A stretch of DNA of 64,000 nucleotides from Colimorpha sp045576855 (GTDB lineage Bacteria; Bacteroidota; Bacteroidia; Bacteroidales; P3). The stretch covers positions 43,837 through 107,836 of the forward strand of contig JAZNHG010000002.1 of assembly GCA_045576855.1 (NCBI GenBank), in the 5' to 3' direction. The notes beneath the pieces are model-generated. The model did no database searches and was not told the DNA's origin. It saw only the letters and a program-made list of their open reading frames with translations. Of the stretch, positions 15,274-23,206 are shown piece after piece (position 1 is the first letter of the stretch; each line of letters opens with the position of its first letter). The translations under genes and the position numbers were made by a program.

Positions 15274-15517
15274 CGCTCGATGTCCAGTTTTTTTTAGTTA
15301 CAACCCCGATACCTGTAGGGGTCTGATAGTTTTGTAGATTACGGGTTACGATAGACATAGAGCAAAAGAGCCGCAGGTATCATTGTCCGTGTGGTCCTTG
15401 GACTCGGAATCGGTGCGATTCAGCGGTGCCAGATGGCGCGTCGGTTACAACGTCACTTTGCTCTAAACCGTTGCCGACCAGTGTTTTGTCAGCTCTCAGA
15501 CCTCCAGTCGGCGGCCG
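15274..15517 (-). promoter_or_regulatory. long structured 5' leader of the adhesin gene
   Basis: About 240 nt separate the -7 box from the ATG without a gene. Read on the minus strand, the leader begins with GCCGAC...GTCGGC. GAGCAAA then pairs with a distant TTTTGCTC, enclosing small hairpins such as GAATCG-cac-CGATTC and GTCC-aa-GGAC. This may be a regulatory leader; I do not recognise a known riboswitch. Confidence 0.35.
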
Positions 15518-15525
15518 CAAAGATA
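15518..15525 (-). promoter_or_regulatory. -7 promoter box for the adhesin leader
   Basis: The minus strand reads TATCTTTG, an exact TAnnTTTG match. The T-rich DNA upstream has no clear -33 TTTG. Confidence 0.55.
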
Positions 15526-15556
15526 ATAAAAAAAACTTAATATGGGGAAAAAAGCG

Positions 15557-15564
15557 TATTTTTG
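15557..15564 (+). promoter_or_regulatory. -7 promoter box for the pseudouridine synthase gene
   Basis: TATTTTTG matches the -7 consensus and lies 26 bp before the ATG at 15591. It rules out the much longer upstream start at 15426 and makes the ATG at 15573 nearly leaderless. Confidence 0.55.
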
Positions 15565-15590
15565 CAACCGCAATGGTACGCAAGCAAACT

Positions 15591-16460
15591 ATGAAAAAAC
15601 AGGAATATATCGTCAGCGAGCCGCAGGAGCTGCTCTATTTTCTTATGGCCCAGATGCCCGACAGCAGCCGCACGAAGGTGAAGGAGCTGCTGGCCCGCAA
15701 CGTCTACGTCGACGGGCGGCGCACCAGCCAGTACAACTATCCGCTGCAGTCCGGCCAGCGGGTGAGCATAGAGCGCGCCTCGTTCCAGGACCGTCTGCGC
15801 CCGCGCGACCTGGACATCGTCTACGAGGACCAGCATCTGCTGGTGGTCAACAAGCACGAGGGTCTGCTGAGCAACAGCAAGCATCCGCAGGACAAGACGG
15901 TCATCACGGTGCTGAACCAGTACCTGGACGCCACGCACCAGCGCTGCCATGCCCACATTGTGCACCGGCTGGACCGCGACACGAGCGGCCTGATGGTGGT
16001 GAGCAAGAGCAAGGAGGTGAGCCAGCGCTTCGAGGAGGACTGGAAGGGCACGGTCTACGACCGGCGCTATGTGGCCGTGGCCTGGGGGAAGATAGAGCCC
16101 CCGAAGGGCGAGATACGCTCATGGCTGACCGACGGCGAGTACTGTGTGCTCTCGTCGCCGACCGACAACGGCGGCAAGCTGGCCGTGACCCACTACGAGG
16201 TGACGCGCACTTCGCGCCGCTACTCGCTCGTCGACCTGAAGCTGGACACGGGCCGCCGCAACCAGATCCGCGTCCATCTGCGCGAACTGAAGCATCCCGT
16301 GGTGCACGACCCTATGTATGGCTACAAGGACGACGTCTCGCCTATCGGGCGGCTGGCGCTGCACGCCTACCGCCTCTGTTTCCGCCATCCCGTCACCGGA
16401 CGCCGCCTGCAGTTCGAGACGCCGGTGCCGCAGAGCTTCCTGAAGCTGATGGAAATATAG
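15591..16460 (+). CDS. RluA-family RNA pseudouridine synthase
   Basis: The enzyme isomerises uridine to pseudouridine in rRNA or tRNA. Taking the ATG at 15591 gives 289 residues. An S4-like RNA-binding part (KVKELLARNVYVDGRRTSQYNYPLQSGQRV is the region, residues 30-60) is followed by the catalytic motif HRLDRDTSGLMV with the active-site aspartate near residue 130. GRRNQIRVHLRELKHPVVHD near residue 220 is also typical. The specificity (RluA, C or D) cannot be told from sequence alone. It converges with the MerR gene at a gap of three bases. Confidence 0.88.
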   Translation: MKKQEYIVSEPQELLYFLMAQMPDSSRTKVKELLARNVYVDGRRTSQYNYPLQSGQRVSIERASFQDRLRPRDLDIVYEDQHLLVVNKHEGLLSNSKHPQDKTVITVLNQYLDATHQRCHAHIVHRLDRDTSGLMVVSKSKEVSQRFEEDWKGTVYDRRYVAVAWGKIEPPKGEIRSWLTDGEYCVLSSPTDNGGKLAVTHYEVTRTSRRYSLVDLKLDTGRRNQIRVHLRELKHPVVHDPMYGYKDDVSPIGRLALHAYRLCFRHPVTGRRLQFETPVPQSFLKLMEI

Positions 16461-16463
16461 TTC

Positions 16464-16778
16464 TCACAGGGTTTCTTTCAGCGCCAGCAGGGTGCGGCGC
16501 AGGTCCAGCAGGTTGTCCATGACTTCCTGCCGCGGGTCGTCGCTGGGGCGGCGGCGCAGCTGGTCGCGCACGCCGTCGAGGGTGTAGCCGCATTCGCGCG
16601 TGAGGTATTGGATGCGCTTCACCAGCTCGACGTCGCGCTCGGTGTAGGAGCGTACGCCGCGCTTGTTCTTCGTCGGCCGCAGGCTGCTGAATTCGGTCTC
16701 CCAGAAGCGCAGCACCGATTGCGGCTCGCCCACCAGGTCCGACACTTCGCCGATAGAGTAGTATAGTTTCTTGTCCAT
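16464..16778 (-). CDS. MerR-family transcription regulator
   Basis: The 104-residue protein has the MerR winged-helix start KLYYSIGEVSDLVGEPQSVLRFWE with the recognition helix, then GVRSYTERDVELVKRI. A short coiled tail (RQEVMDNLLDLRRTLLALKETL) probably dimerises. No effector-binding domain is present; this short form is common in Bacteroidetes. It is convergent with the pseudouridine synthase gene. The target is unknown. Confidence 0.85.
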   Translation of the reverse strand: MDKKLYYSIGEVSDLVGEPQSVLRFWETEFSSLRPTKNKRGVRSYTERDVELVKRIQYLTRECGYTLDGVRDQLRRRPSDDPRQEVMDNLLDLRRTLLALKETL

Positions 16779-16831
16779 TGCCGTAGGGTGGCCATCCGTG
16801 GGTTGGTTGGCGGATGGTTGATATGGATAAC

Positions 16832-16869
16832 GCCGCCGGGCTTCGTTTATTGTCCGGCGGCTTTTTTTT
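16832..16869 (+). terminator. strong intrinsic terminator on the plus strand
   Basis: GCCGCCGG and CCGGCGGC form an 8-bp stem followed by eight T. There is no plus-strand gene directly before it, because the MerR gene lies in antisense. It may end read-through from the pseudouridine synthase gene or an unrecognised small RNA. Confidence 0.75.
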
Positions 16870-17201
16870 GCCTCCGGAATTTGGGTCGTGCGCGATGCAA
16901 ATGCCCCGCTGCCGCCTTTTCCCCTTCGGGGGCGCGATTAGTACAATCCTCACCGCCGTTTTTTGCGCCGCGAGATAACTGATTGTGGTTCAGTACGGTA
17001 TGGGTACCGATGGGGTCTAGTAGGCTGGTACACAGGGTGTAGAGCCTATCCGCTCTTACCCCGCTCTATACCCCCTCTTAGCCCCCTCATAGCAAAATCC
17101 TACTCCGGTAAGGGTGAGTTAGGTGGGTGTAAAGATAGGTCGTGGACGATATAATGTGTATGCCGTAGGTTGACCCTTGGTGGTGCCGTCGGCGTGTGGG
17201 C
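16870..17201. other. intergenic region, no gene recognised
   Basis: No reading frame with protein-like composition and no convincing promoter or RNA was found. A CTTACCCC/CTATACCCC-rich stretch lies near 17050-17090. Confidence 0.5.
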
Positions 17202-17241
17202 AAAAAAAGAGGCCACCGGCGTCGCGAGCGGCGCCGGTGGC
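17202..17241 (-). terminator. intrinsic terminator after lptD
   Basis: On the minus strand GCCACCGGC pairs with GCCGGTGGC, followed by CTCTTTTTTT, 21 bp after the lptD stop. Confidence 0.85.
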
Positions 17242-17262
17242 GGGTGTGGTGTGCGGTGGGGG

Positions 17263-19821
17263 TCAGTAGCTGTAGTAGCCCTGGTTCTCCTGGTAGTTCT
17301 GTTTCTTCTCGTATTTCACGTCGCGCAGGGCGTCGGCTTTGATGTTGATTTGGAAGAACCAGCTTTTGTAGTATCCGAAGGGGACCCAGGAGAAGCGCAT
17401 TTCCCAGCAGTGGAGGTCGCGGTAGATGTCGACGGTGGTGTAGGACATGCCGTGGTTGCTGATGTCGTAGCCGGTGGACATGGCGATGCGCCAGTTGGGT
17501 GTGAGGCTAACGTTGGCCGAGAGCGTGATGCTCTGTATGGTTTCGGACTGCAGGTTCATCAGCGAGGCTACGTATCGGTCCACGTGGGAGAAGGTGTAGC
17601 TGAGGCTTACGTTCCAGGGCACGTCGAAGTCGGCATAGCCGCCCAGCAGGACGGGGATGGGTGTGGAGTGGGGTGTCTGGATGAGGGTGGAGGTGGGCCG
17701 GCCGCCGCTTTTGGTCTGGCTGCCCTTGTCGAAGGTGTTCTGGTTGAGGCTGTAGGAGAGCTGTGTGCTCCAGGTGCTGTTGTCCATGCGGAAGAGGCGG
17801 TGCTCTTCGTGCCAGAGCAGCCGGTCGTGGAGTCGGCCGAGGGTGTCGATGACGTAGGGCGAGAAGGAGCCGGTATAGTTGAGCACCAGCGAGCGGAAGA
17901 GGGTGGTGCGTCCGCTGACGGCGAGGCTGCTGAGGTTGAGACTGTCCTTGGCCAGGTCGTAGCCCATGCTGAGGTTGAGGTTTTCGAGCAGGGCTATTTT
18001 CTTCACTTCGGCGGTGGTGTCGAAGGGGTTCTGCACTTTAATCTCCAGGTTGTTGCCGATGCTCAGGCGCAGGTTGCCGCTGCGGCCGTCGGGGGGTCCG
18101 CCGTAGAGCGACTGCTGGAAGATGGAGTATCGGTGTACATAGCCGGTGGTGTCGGTGTACTGCTTCCACCAGCCGAGGCTGGCGGCGCCGAAGTCGGGGT
18201 GGTAGCTGAAGGAGACGGAGGGGTTGATGACGTGGCGCAGGGCCTTCAGCGGTCCGCGGCGGAACTGGAAGAGGCCGTAGATGCGGGTGGAGAGCGACGA
18301 GGAGAGGCTGAATTCGCGGTTGGCGCGGAAGCCCTGTATGGTGTCGATGGTGAGGGTGCCTGTGGTGGCGTCGTAGTTGCGTTCGGTGGTGGTCCAGTGC
18401 CAGCGTTCGGTGTAGGATACGGAATTGGTCCAGTTGAAGAAGCGGAGCACCTTGATGCTGCTGCTGAGCGGCAGCTGCTGCTGCACGCCGTACTGCATGC
18501 GGCTGAGCGTGACGGGGGTGAAGAGCTCGCTGTCCGGGGTGGTGAGGTTGTTCTCGGCATTGAGCACGTAGGAGAGCGAGATGTTCTCGTACCAGCGGTA
18601 GGCGCCGGCGGGGTTGCGGCGGCGCAGGGGGTAGAAGGTGATGGAGGAGAGCGAGATGGAGGGCAGCTTGATGTTCATGATGCCGGTCTGCGCGTTGAAG
18701 GACTCGCGGGCCGAGGCGGCCAGGTTGAACCAGGGGCCGAGCTTGGTGGTGTAGCTGATGCTGGAGGTGGTGGTGGAGTTGAAGTAGTCGGCCCGGTTGG
18801 TGGTGTTCTTGTTGTAGTTGCGGCTCTGCAGGTTGACGTTGGCCGAGAAGCGGGAGTAGGGGTTGGCCTTGGCGTCCTGGTCGTGGCGCCAGGTGAACTT
18901 GAAGTCGTTGAAGGAGTTGAAATTGGCCGTGTCGCCGCGGATGCCCTCGAAGGTCTGCCCGTAGCGCAGGTCGACGGCGCCCTTGTATTTGTAGCGCACG
19001 TAGTAGTTGCTCTTGACCTCGGCGGCCCAGGAGAGGTTGGTGTAGAGCTCGCCGAGCAGTGCAAGGTCCAGATTGTCGTTCAGCGCGAAGTAGTATCCGC
19101 CGTCCTTGAGGTAGTATCCGCGGTAGTTCATCCAGCCGTAGGAGGGGATGAGCACGCCGCTCTGGCGCTGCTTGGTGATGGGGAAAAAGGCGAAGGGGAG
19201 CGCTACGGGGGTGGGCACATCCTCCACTGTGAGCCATGCCGGCCCGGTGACTATCTTGTCGCCCGTGATGAGCTTGGATTTGGTGAAGTTGATGGCGAAG
19301 TGCGGATGGGCGTAGTTGCAGGTGGTGTAGCTGCCGCCGCTGAGGTACATGATGCTGTCGTTGATTTTCTTCACCTTGCGGCCATGCAGGAATCCGTCGC
19401 CCTCCTGGGTGATGACGCTGTGTATGATGCCCTTCTGGGTGTTGTAGTTGAAGGTGATGCTGTCGGCGTGGTATTCGGCGTCGCCCTGTTTGAAATAGGG
19501 GCGCCCCTCCATGTTGCCGGCGCTGTCGGGGGTGCCGTAGGCGTGCAGGGTCTGTCGGTTGAAGTCGACCTCCACGTGGTGGGCGCGTAGGTTCATGGCC
19601 TCGTAGTCGATGCTGCCGTCGTTGTAGAGGTAGGCGCGGCGCGTGTCCAGATTCATGGCCACGGAGTCTTTGGCGCGGTATTGGATGACCTTGTCGATGG
19701 CATTGGGCGAGACCTCCATGAGGGTGTCCACATCGCTCTGGGCGGCAACGGGTCGCGTGGCCAACAGGGTCACTATCAGCGGTAAAAGCAGTGTCAGTAT
19801 ATGTCGCGTCTCCCGGCTCAA
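17263..19821 (-). CDS. lptD: LptD-like LPS-assembly outer-membrane protein
   Basis: LptD inserts lipopolysaccharide into the outer leaflet of the outer membrane. The 852-residue protein has a signal peptide (ending RPVAAQ). An OstA/LptA-like beta-jellyroll covers about residues 50-190 (YLYNDGSIDYEAMNLRAHHVEVDF region, VKKINDSIMYLSGGSYTTC). A long barrel follows with GVLIPSYGWMNYRGYYLKDGGYYF (key part RGYYLKDGGYY) and many aromatic strands to the end. Length fits Bacteroidetes LptD. It is divergently arranged with the amidase gene, 78 bp apart. The assignment rests on domain layout. Confidence 0.82.
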   Translation of the reverse strand: MSRETRHILTLLLPLIVTLLATRPVAAQSDVDTLMEVSPNAIDKVIQYRAKDSVAMNLDTRRAYLYNDGSIDYEAMNLRAHHVEVDFNRQTLHAYGTPDSAGNMEGRPYFKQGDAEYHADSITFNYNTQKGIIHSVITQEGDGFLHGRKVKKINDSIMYLSGGSYTTCNYAHPHFAINFTKSKLITGDKIVTGPAWLTVEDVPTPVALPFAFFPITKQRQSGVLIPSYGWMNYRGYYLKDGGYYFALNDNLDLALLGELYTNLSWAAEVKSNYYVRYKYKGAVDLRYGQTFEGIRGDTANFNSFNDFKFTWRHDQDAKANPYSRFSANVNLQSRNYNKNTTNRADYFNSTTTSSISYTTKLGPWFNLAASARESFNAQTGIMNIKLPSISLSSITFYPLRRRNPAGAYRWYENISLSYVLNAENNLTTPDSELFTPVTLSRMQYGVQQQLPLSSSIKVLRFFNWTNSVSYTERWHWTTTERNYDATTGTLTIDTIQGFRANREFSLSSSLSTRIYGLFQFRRGPLKALRHVINPSVSFSYHPDFGAASLGWWKQYTDTTGYVHRYSIFQQSLYGGPPDGRSGNLRLSIGNNLEIKVQNPFDTTAEVKKIALLENLNLSMGYDLAKDSLNLSSLAVSGRTTLFRSLVLNYTGSFSPYVIDTLGRLHDRLLWHEEHRLFRMDNSTWSTQLSYSLNQNTFDKGSQTKSGGRPTSTLIQTPHSTPIPVLLGGYADFDVPWNVSLSYTFSHVDRYVASLMNLQSETIQSITLSANVSLTPNWRIAMSTGYDISNHGMSYTTVDIYRDLHCWEMRFSWVPFGYYKSWFFQINIKADALRDVKYEKKQNYQENQGYYSY

Positions 19822-19855
19822 ATTATTTTAGTTTCACTATTTAAAAAACATTTCG

Positions 19856-19863
19856 TATTTTTG
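19856..19863 (+). promoter_or_regulatory. -7 promoter box for the amidase operon
   Basis: TATTTTTG lies 37 bp before the amidase ATG and matches TAnnTTTG. Confidence 0.55.
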
Positions 19864-19899
19864 CAATTTGTTTGAAAAGCAAAAAAGAAAATATCGGAT

Positions 19900-21657
19900 A
19901 TGAAACGGATAATTGCATTGTTTATTGTGTTGCTGGTGGCGGTGGGGCCTGTTTTTTCTCAAAAAAAGGACACCTACCGCGTGCGCACAGTGGTAATCGA
20001 CCCAGGCCACGGCGGCGCCAAGCCGGGTGCCCAGGGCTCCAAATCGTGGGAGAAAAACATCACGTTGGCCGTGGCCAAGAAGTTTGGCCGCCTGATAGAG
20101 GACAACTATCCCGACGTGAAGGTCATCTACACCCGCACCACCGATGTGGACATCTCGCTGGCCGAGCGCGCCCACATAGCCAACCGCAACAAGGCCGACC
20201 TCTTCATCTCCATTCATGCCAACTCGCATCCCACCAGTGCCCCCACCGGTGTGGAGACGTTCGTGATGGGTCTCTCGGAGAGTCGCGCCAACCTGGAGGT
20301 GGCCAAGAAGGAGAATGCCGACATACTGCTGGAGGCCGACTACAAGAACAATACCGATTATAGCGGCTTCGACCCCAATGCGCCCGAGACATACGTGATG
20401 CTCACCATGTTCCAGAACGCCTTCATCGACAAGAGCCTCAACCTGGCGCAGTCTATCCAGACGCAGTACAAGCAGAACCTGAAGACCATCAACCGTGGTG
20501 TGAAGCAGGCCGAGCTCTATGTGCTCTACAAGACCACCTGCCCCTCGGTGCTCACGGAGATAGGCTTCATAAGCAACCCCACCGAGGAGGCGTTCATGCT
20601 GAGCGAGGAGGGACAGGCGCGCATAGCCGTGTGCCTTTTCAACGCCTTCATGACCTACAAGGCCACCGAGGAGGGCAGCAACCGGCTGGCCAACCCGGTA
20701 ATCAATATCAAAGGATGGAAGAGCGAGGGCACCGCCGAGGCGAAGAAAGAGGAGCCCAAGCCGGAGGAGCCCAAGCCCGCCGAGGCGCCGAAGAAGGAAG
20801 AGCCCAAGCCGGCCGAGCCCAAGGCCGAGGCCCCGCAGCCCGTCGTGGCTGCCGAGCCGCAGCCGCAGGCTCCTGCCCCTGTAGCCCCTGAGTCCCCTGT
20901 GGCTCCCGCCGAACCCGCCGTTGCACCGACGCCTGCCGCCCCCGCCGCGCCGGCCGAGAAGCCCAAGCCCCCGGTCGACCTGCCGCCCGTGCAGCCCCAG
21001 CCGTCGGCCACTCCGGCCGCTACAGCGCCCGCCGGCCTGCGTCCGCCGACCAACCCCGCCGCCGCCGATGCCGGAAGCTACTATACGGTGCAGTTCCTTA
21101 TGTCGCCCACGCTGTACAAAGCCGGTGCCCGCGAGCTGGGTGGCGTCGCCGAGTTCCAGGCCACCAAGCGCGAGAAAGGCTATGTCTACACCACCGGGCG
21201 CTTCCAAACCCTCAATGAGGCTGTGCAGTACTGCGCCCACCTGAAGCAGAACACCCCCTTCAAGGACGCCTGGAGCACCCAGGTCAGTACCCCGGCACCT
21301 GCCGCGCCGCAGGCCAGCGCCAAGCCCGCCGAGCCCGAGCGCACGGCGGCTGCCGCCGAGACAAGGCAGGCTGACAACGCCGGCGTGGTCTACCGTGTGC
21401 AGTTCTGCACCGCTACGCGCCGGATGAAAACCGGCGATCCCGACCTGCAGGGCATCAAGGACTTCCACATCGCTCCGTCGGGCAAGCTGTTCGTATATAC
21501 CGCCGGCAACTATTCCACCCTTCAGGAGGCCAAGCGCCGCCGGCAGACCATTGCCGCCAATACCCGCTTCAAGGATGCCTTCGTGGTGGCCATCTACCGT
21601 GGCCAGCGCATCACTCTCGAGCGTGCGGCCCAGATTGAAAAACAGAACAAGAAATGA
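19900..21657 (+). CDS. N-acetylmuramoyl-L-alanine amidase with SPOR-like repeats
   Basis: The 585-residue protein is exported (MKRIIALFIVLLVAVGPVFSQ). Residues 25-255 form an Amidase_3 zinc hydrolase: VVIDPGHGG carries the first zinc histidine, FISIHANS the third ligand and LTEIGFISN the catalytic glutamate. It cuts the bond between MurNAc and L-alanine of peptidoglycan stems. A 110-residue Pro/Ala/Glu-rich linker follows, then two related SPOR-like domains (YYTVQFLMSPTLYK near 400 and VYRVQFCTATRRMK near 495) that probably target septal, denuded glycan. Its stop overlaps the next gene (ATGA). Confidence 0.9.
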   Translation: MKRIIALFIVLLVAVGPVFSQKKDTYRVRTVVIDPGHGGAKPGAQGSKSWEKNITLAVAKKFGRLIEDNYPDVKVIYTRTTDVDISLAERAHIANRNKADLFISIHANSHPTSAPTGVETFVMGLSESRANLEVAKKENADILLEADYKNNTDYSGFDPNAPETYVMLTMFQNAFIDKSLNLAQSIQTQYKQNLKTINRGVKQAELYVLYKTTCPSVLTEIGFISNPTEEAFMLSEEGQARIAVCLFNAFMTYKATEEGSNRLANPVINIKGWKSEGTAEAKKEEPKPEEPKPAEAPKKEEPKPAEPKAEAPQPVVAAEPQPQAPAPVAPESPVAPAEPAVAPTPAAPAAPAEKPKPPVDLPPVQPQPSATPAATAPAGLRPPTNPAAADAGSYYTVQFLMSPTLYKAGARELGGVAEFQATKREKGYVYTTGRFQTLNEAVQYCAHLKQNTPFKDAWSTQVSTPAPAAPQASAKPAEPERTAAAAETRQADNAGVVYRVQFCTATRRMKTGDPDLQGIKDFHIAPSGKLFVYTAGNYSTLQEAKRRRQTIAANTRFKDAFVVAIYRGQRITLERAAQIEKQNKK

Positions 21658-22349
21658 TAGAAGTAAAAGAAATATCCAAGCTCTACGGCGAGCAGCGTGC
21701 GCTGGACCGGGTGAGCCTGACCGTGCATCCGGGCGAGATAGTGGGTCTGCTTGGCCCCAACGGCGCCGGCAAGTCGACCCTGATGAAAATACTCACCTGC
21801 TTCATCCCTCCCACCGAGGGTGAGGCCACCGTGTGTGGCCACAGCATCTACGACGACACGCTCGCCGTGCGCCGTTGTATAGGCTACCTGCCCGAGCACA
21901 ACCCGCTCTATTTGGACATGTACGTGCGCGAGTATCTGCGCTTTGCCGCCGGAGTGGGCGGGGTGAAGAATGCGCGCCAGCGGGCCGACGAGATGATAGA
22001 GCTCACGGGTCTGGTGCCCGAAGCGTCGAAGCGTATAGGCCAGCTCTCCAAGGGCTACCGCCAGCGTGTGGGTCTGGCTCAGGCGCTGATCCACGACCCC
22101 CAGGTGCTCATACTCGACGAGCCCACCACCGGCCTCGACCCCAACCAACTGGAGTTTATCCGCAGCCTGATTCGCCAGGTGGGCAAGGACAAGACGGTGC
22201 TGCTCTCTACCCATATCATGCAGGAGGTGGAGGCTATGTGTAGCCGCGCCGTCATCATCAACTATGGCCGCATCGTGGCCGACGAGAGCATGTCGGGCCT
22301 CAACGCCAAGAAGCTCACCGAGCAGTTCCATAAGTTAACAATGAGTTAA
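21654..22349 (+). CDS. gldA: GldA-like ABC transporter ATPase
   Basis: The 231-residue ATPase has Walker A (GPNGAGKST), signature LSKGYRQRVGLAQ, Walker B (VLILDEPTTGLDP) and the H-loop STHIMQ. YLPEHNPLYLDMYVREYL matches GldA of Bacteroidetes closely; there it forms an ABC complex linked to gliding and type IX secretion. It is shorter than a usual GldA (about 300 residues), lacking the C-terminal extension. No gldF or gldG partner is next to it, so gliding is not implied. It is translationally coupled to the amidase gene, which may hint at an envelope role. Confidence 0.75.
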   Translation: MIEVKEISKLYGEQRALDRVSLTVHPGEIVGLLGPNGAGKSTLMKILTCFIPPTEGEATVCGHSIYDDTLAVRRCIGYLPEHNPLYLDMYVREYLRFAAGVGGVKNARQRADEMIELTGLVPEASKRIGQLSKGYRQRVGLAQALIHDPQVLILDEPTTGLDPNQLEFIRSLIRQVGKDKTVLLSTHIMQEVEAMCSRAVIINYGRIVADESMSGLNAKKLTEQFHKLTMS

Positions 22350-22368
22350 ACATCAAATACAGCAGCAT

Positions 22369-23193
22369 ATGAATAGAACAGAGTTGATATCCCTCATCCG
22401 CGAGCGCCGCTCGTTCCTATGTGTCGGCCTCGACACCGACCCCGCCAAGATGCCCGCGCATCTGCGTTCGGCCCAGGACGGCATCTTCCAGTTCAACCGC
22501 GCCATCATCGACGCCACTATCGACCATTGTGTGGCCTACAAGCCCAACCTGGCCTTCTACGAGGCGCTGGGTATCGAGGGATTGCGCCAGCTGAAGCTGA
22601 CGATGGACTATCTGCACCAGCTGGACAAGCCCGCCTTCACCATCGCCGATGCCAAACGTGGTGACATCGGCAACACCAGCGAACGCTATGCTCGCGCTTT
22701 CCTCGACCCACAGGGTGACTTCAACTTCGACGCTATCACGGTGGCCCCCTACATGGGTGCCGACTCGGTCCAGCCCTTCACCGTGTATCCCGGCAAGTGG
22801 GTTATCCTGCTGGCCCTGACCTCCAACAAGGGTGCCTTCGACTTCCAGCTGACCGAGGACAAGGATGGCACGCCTCTCTACCAGCGCGTGCTGGAGACCT
22901 CGAAGCAGTGGGGCAACGAGGAGAATATGATGTATGTGGTGGGTGCCACCAAGGCCGAGATGCTCAGCGACGTGCGCCGCACGGTGCCCGGCAGTTTCCT
23001 GCTGGTGCCCGGAGTGGGTGCACAGGGCGGAAGCCTGGAGGAGGTGTGCCGCTATGGACTCACCAAGGACTGCGGCCTGCTCGTCAATTCGTCGCGCGGC
23101 ATCATCTACGCCTCGCAGGGTGCCGACTTCGCCGAAGCCGCCGCTCGCGAAGCCTGCAAGCTGCAACAGCAGATGGCCGCTTATATCAATTGA
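22369..23193 (+). CDS. pyrF: orotidine 5'-phosphate decarboxylase
   Basis: PyrF catalyses the last step of UMP synthesis, OMP to UMP. The 274-residue protein is the longer subfamily-2 type with VGLDTDPAKMP at the start and the catalytic DAKRGDIGNTS signature near residue 95. LLVPGVGAQGG near residue 205 binds phosphate. It follows the ABC gene by 19 bp in the plus-strand run. Confidence 0.95.
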   Translation: MNRTELISLIRERRSFLCVGLDTDPAKMPAHLRSAQDGIFQFNRAIIDATIDHCVAYKPNLAFYEALGIEGLRQLKLTMDYLHQLDKPAFTIADAKRGDIGNTSERYARAFLDPQGDFNFDAITVAPYMGADSVQPFTVYPGKWVILLALTSNKGAFDFQLTEDKDGTPLYQRVLETSKQWGNEENMMYVVGATKAEMLSDVRRTVPGSFLLVPGVGAQGGSLEEVCRYGLTKDCGLLVNSSRGIIYASQGADFAEAAAREACKLQQQMAAYIN

Positions 23194-23206
23194 TAATATA
23201 AATAGG

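Noticed and set aside
13828..15297. Plus-strand frame of 489 codons, Gly/Val-rich
   Set aside because: It is a shadow of the adhesin gene on the minus strand, caused by GC-rich Thr/Ser codons.
17170..19590. Plus-strand frame of 806 codons
   Set aside because: It lies antisense to lptD; composition is Val/Gly/Glu/Ala only and no motif is present.
21654..22349. Evidence that the organism glides
   Set aside because: The GldA-like ATPase is short and alone; no gldF, gldG or other gliding genes are in the window.
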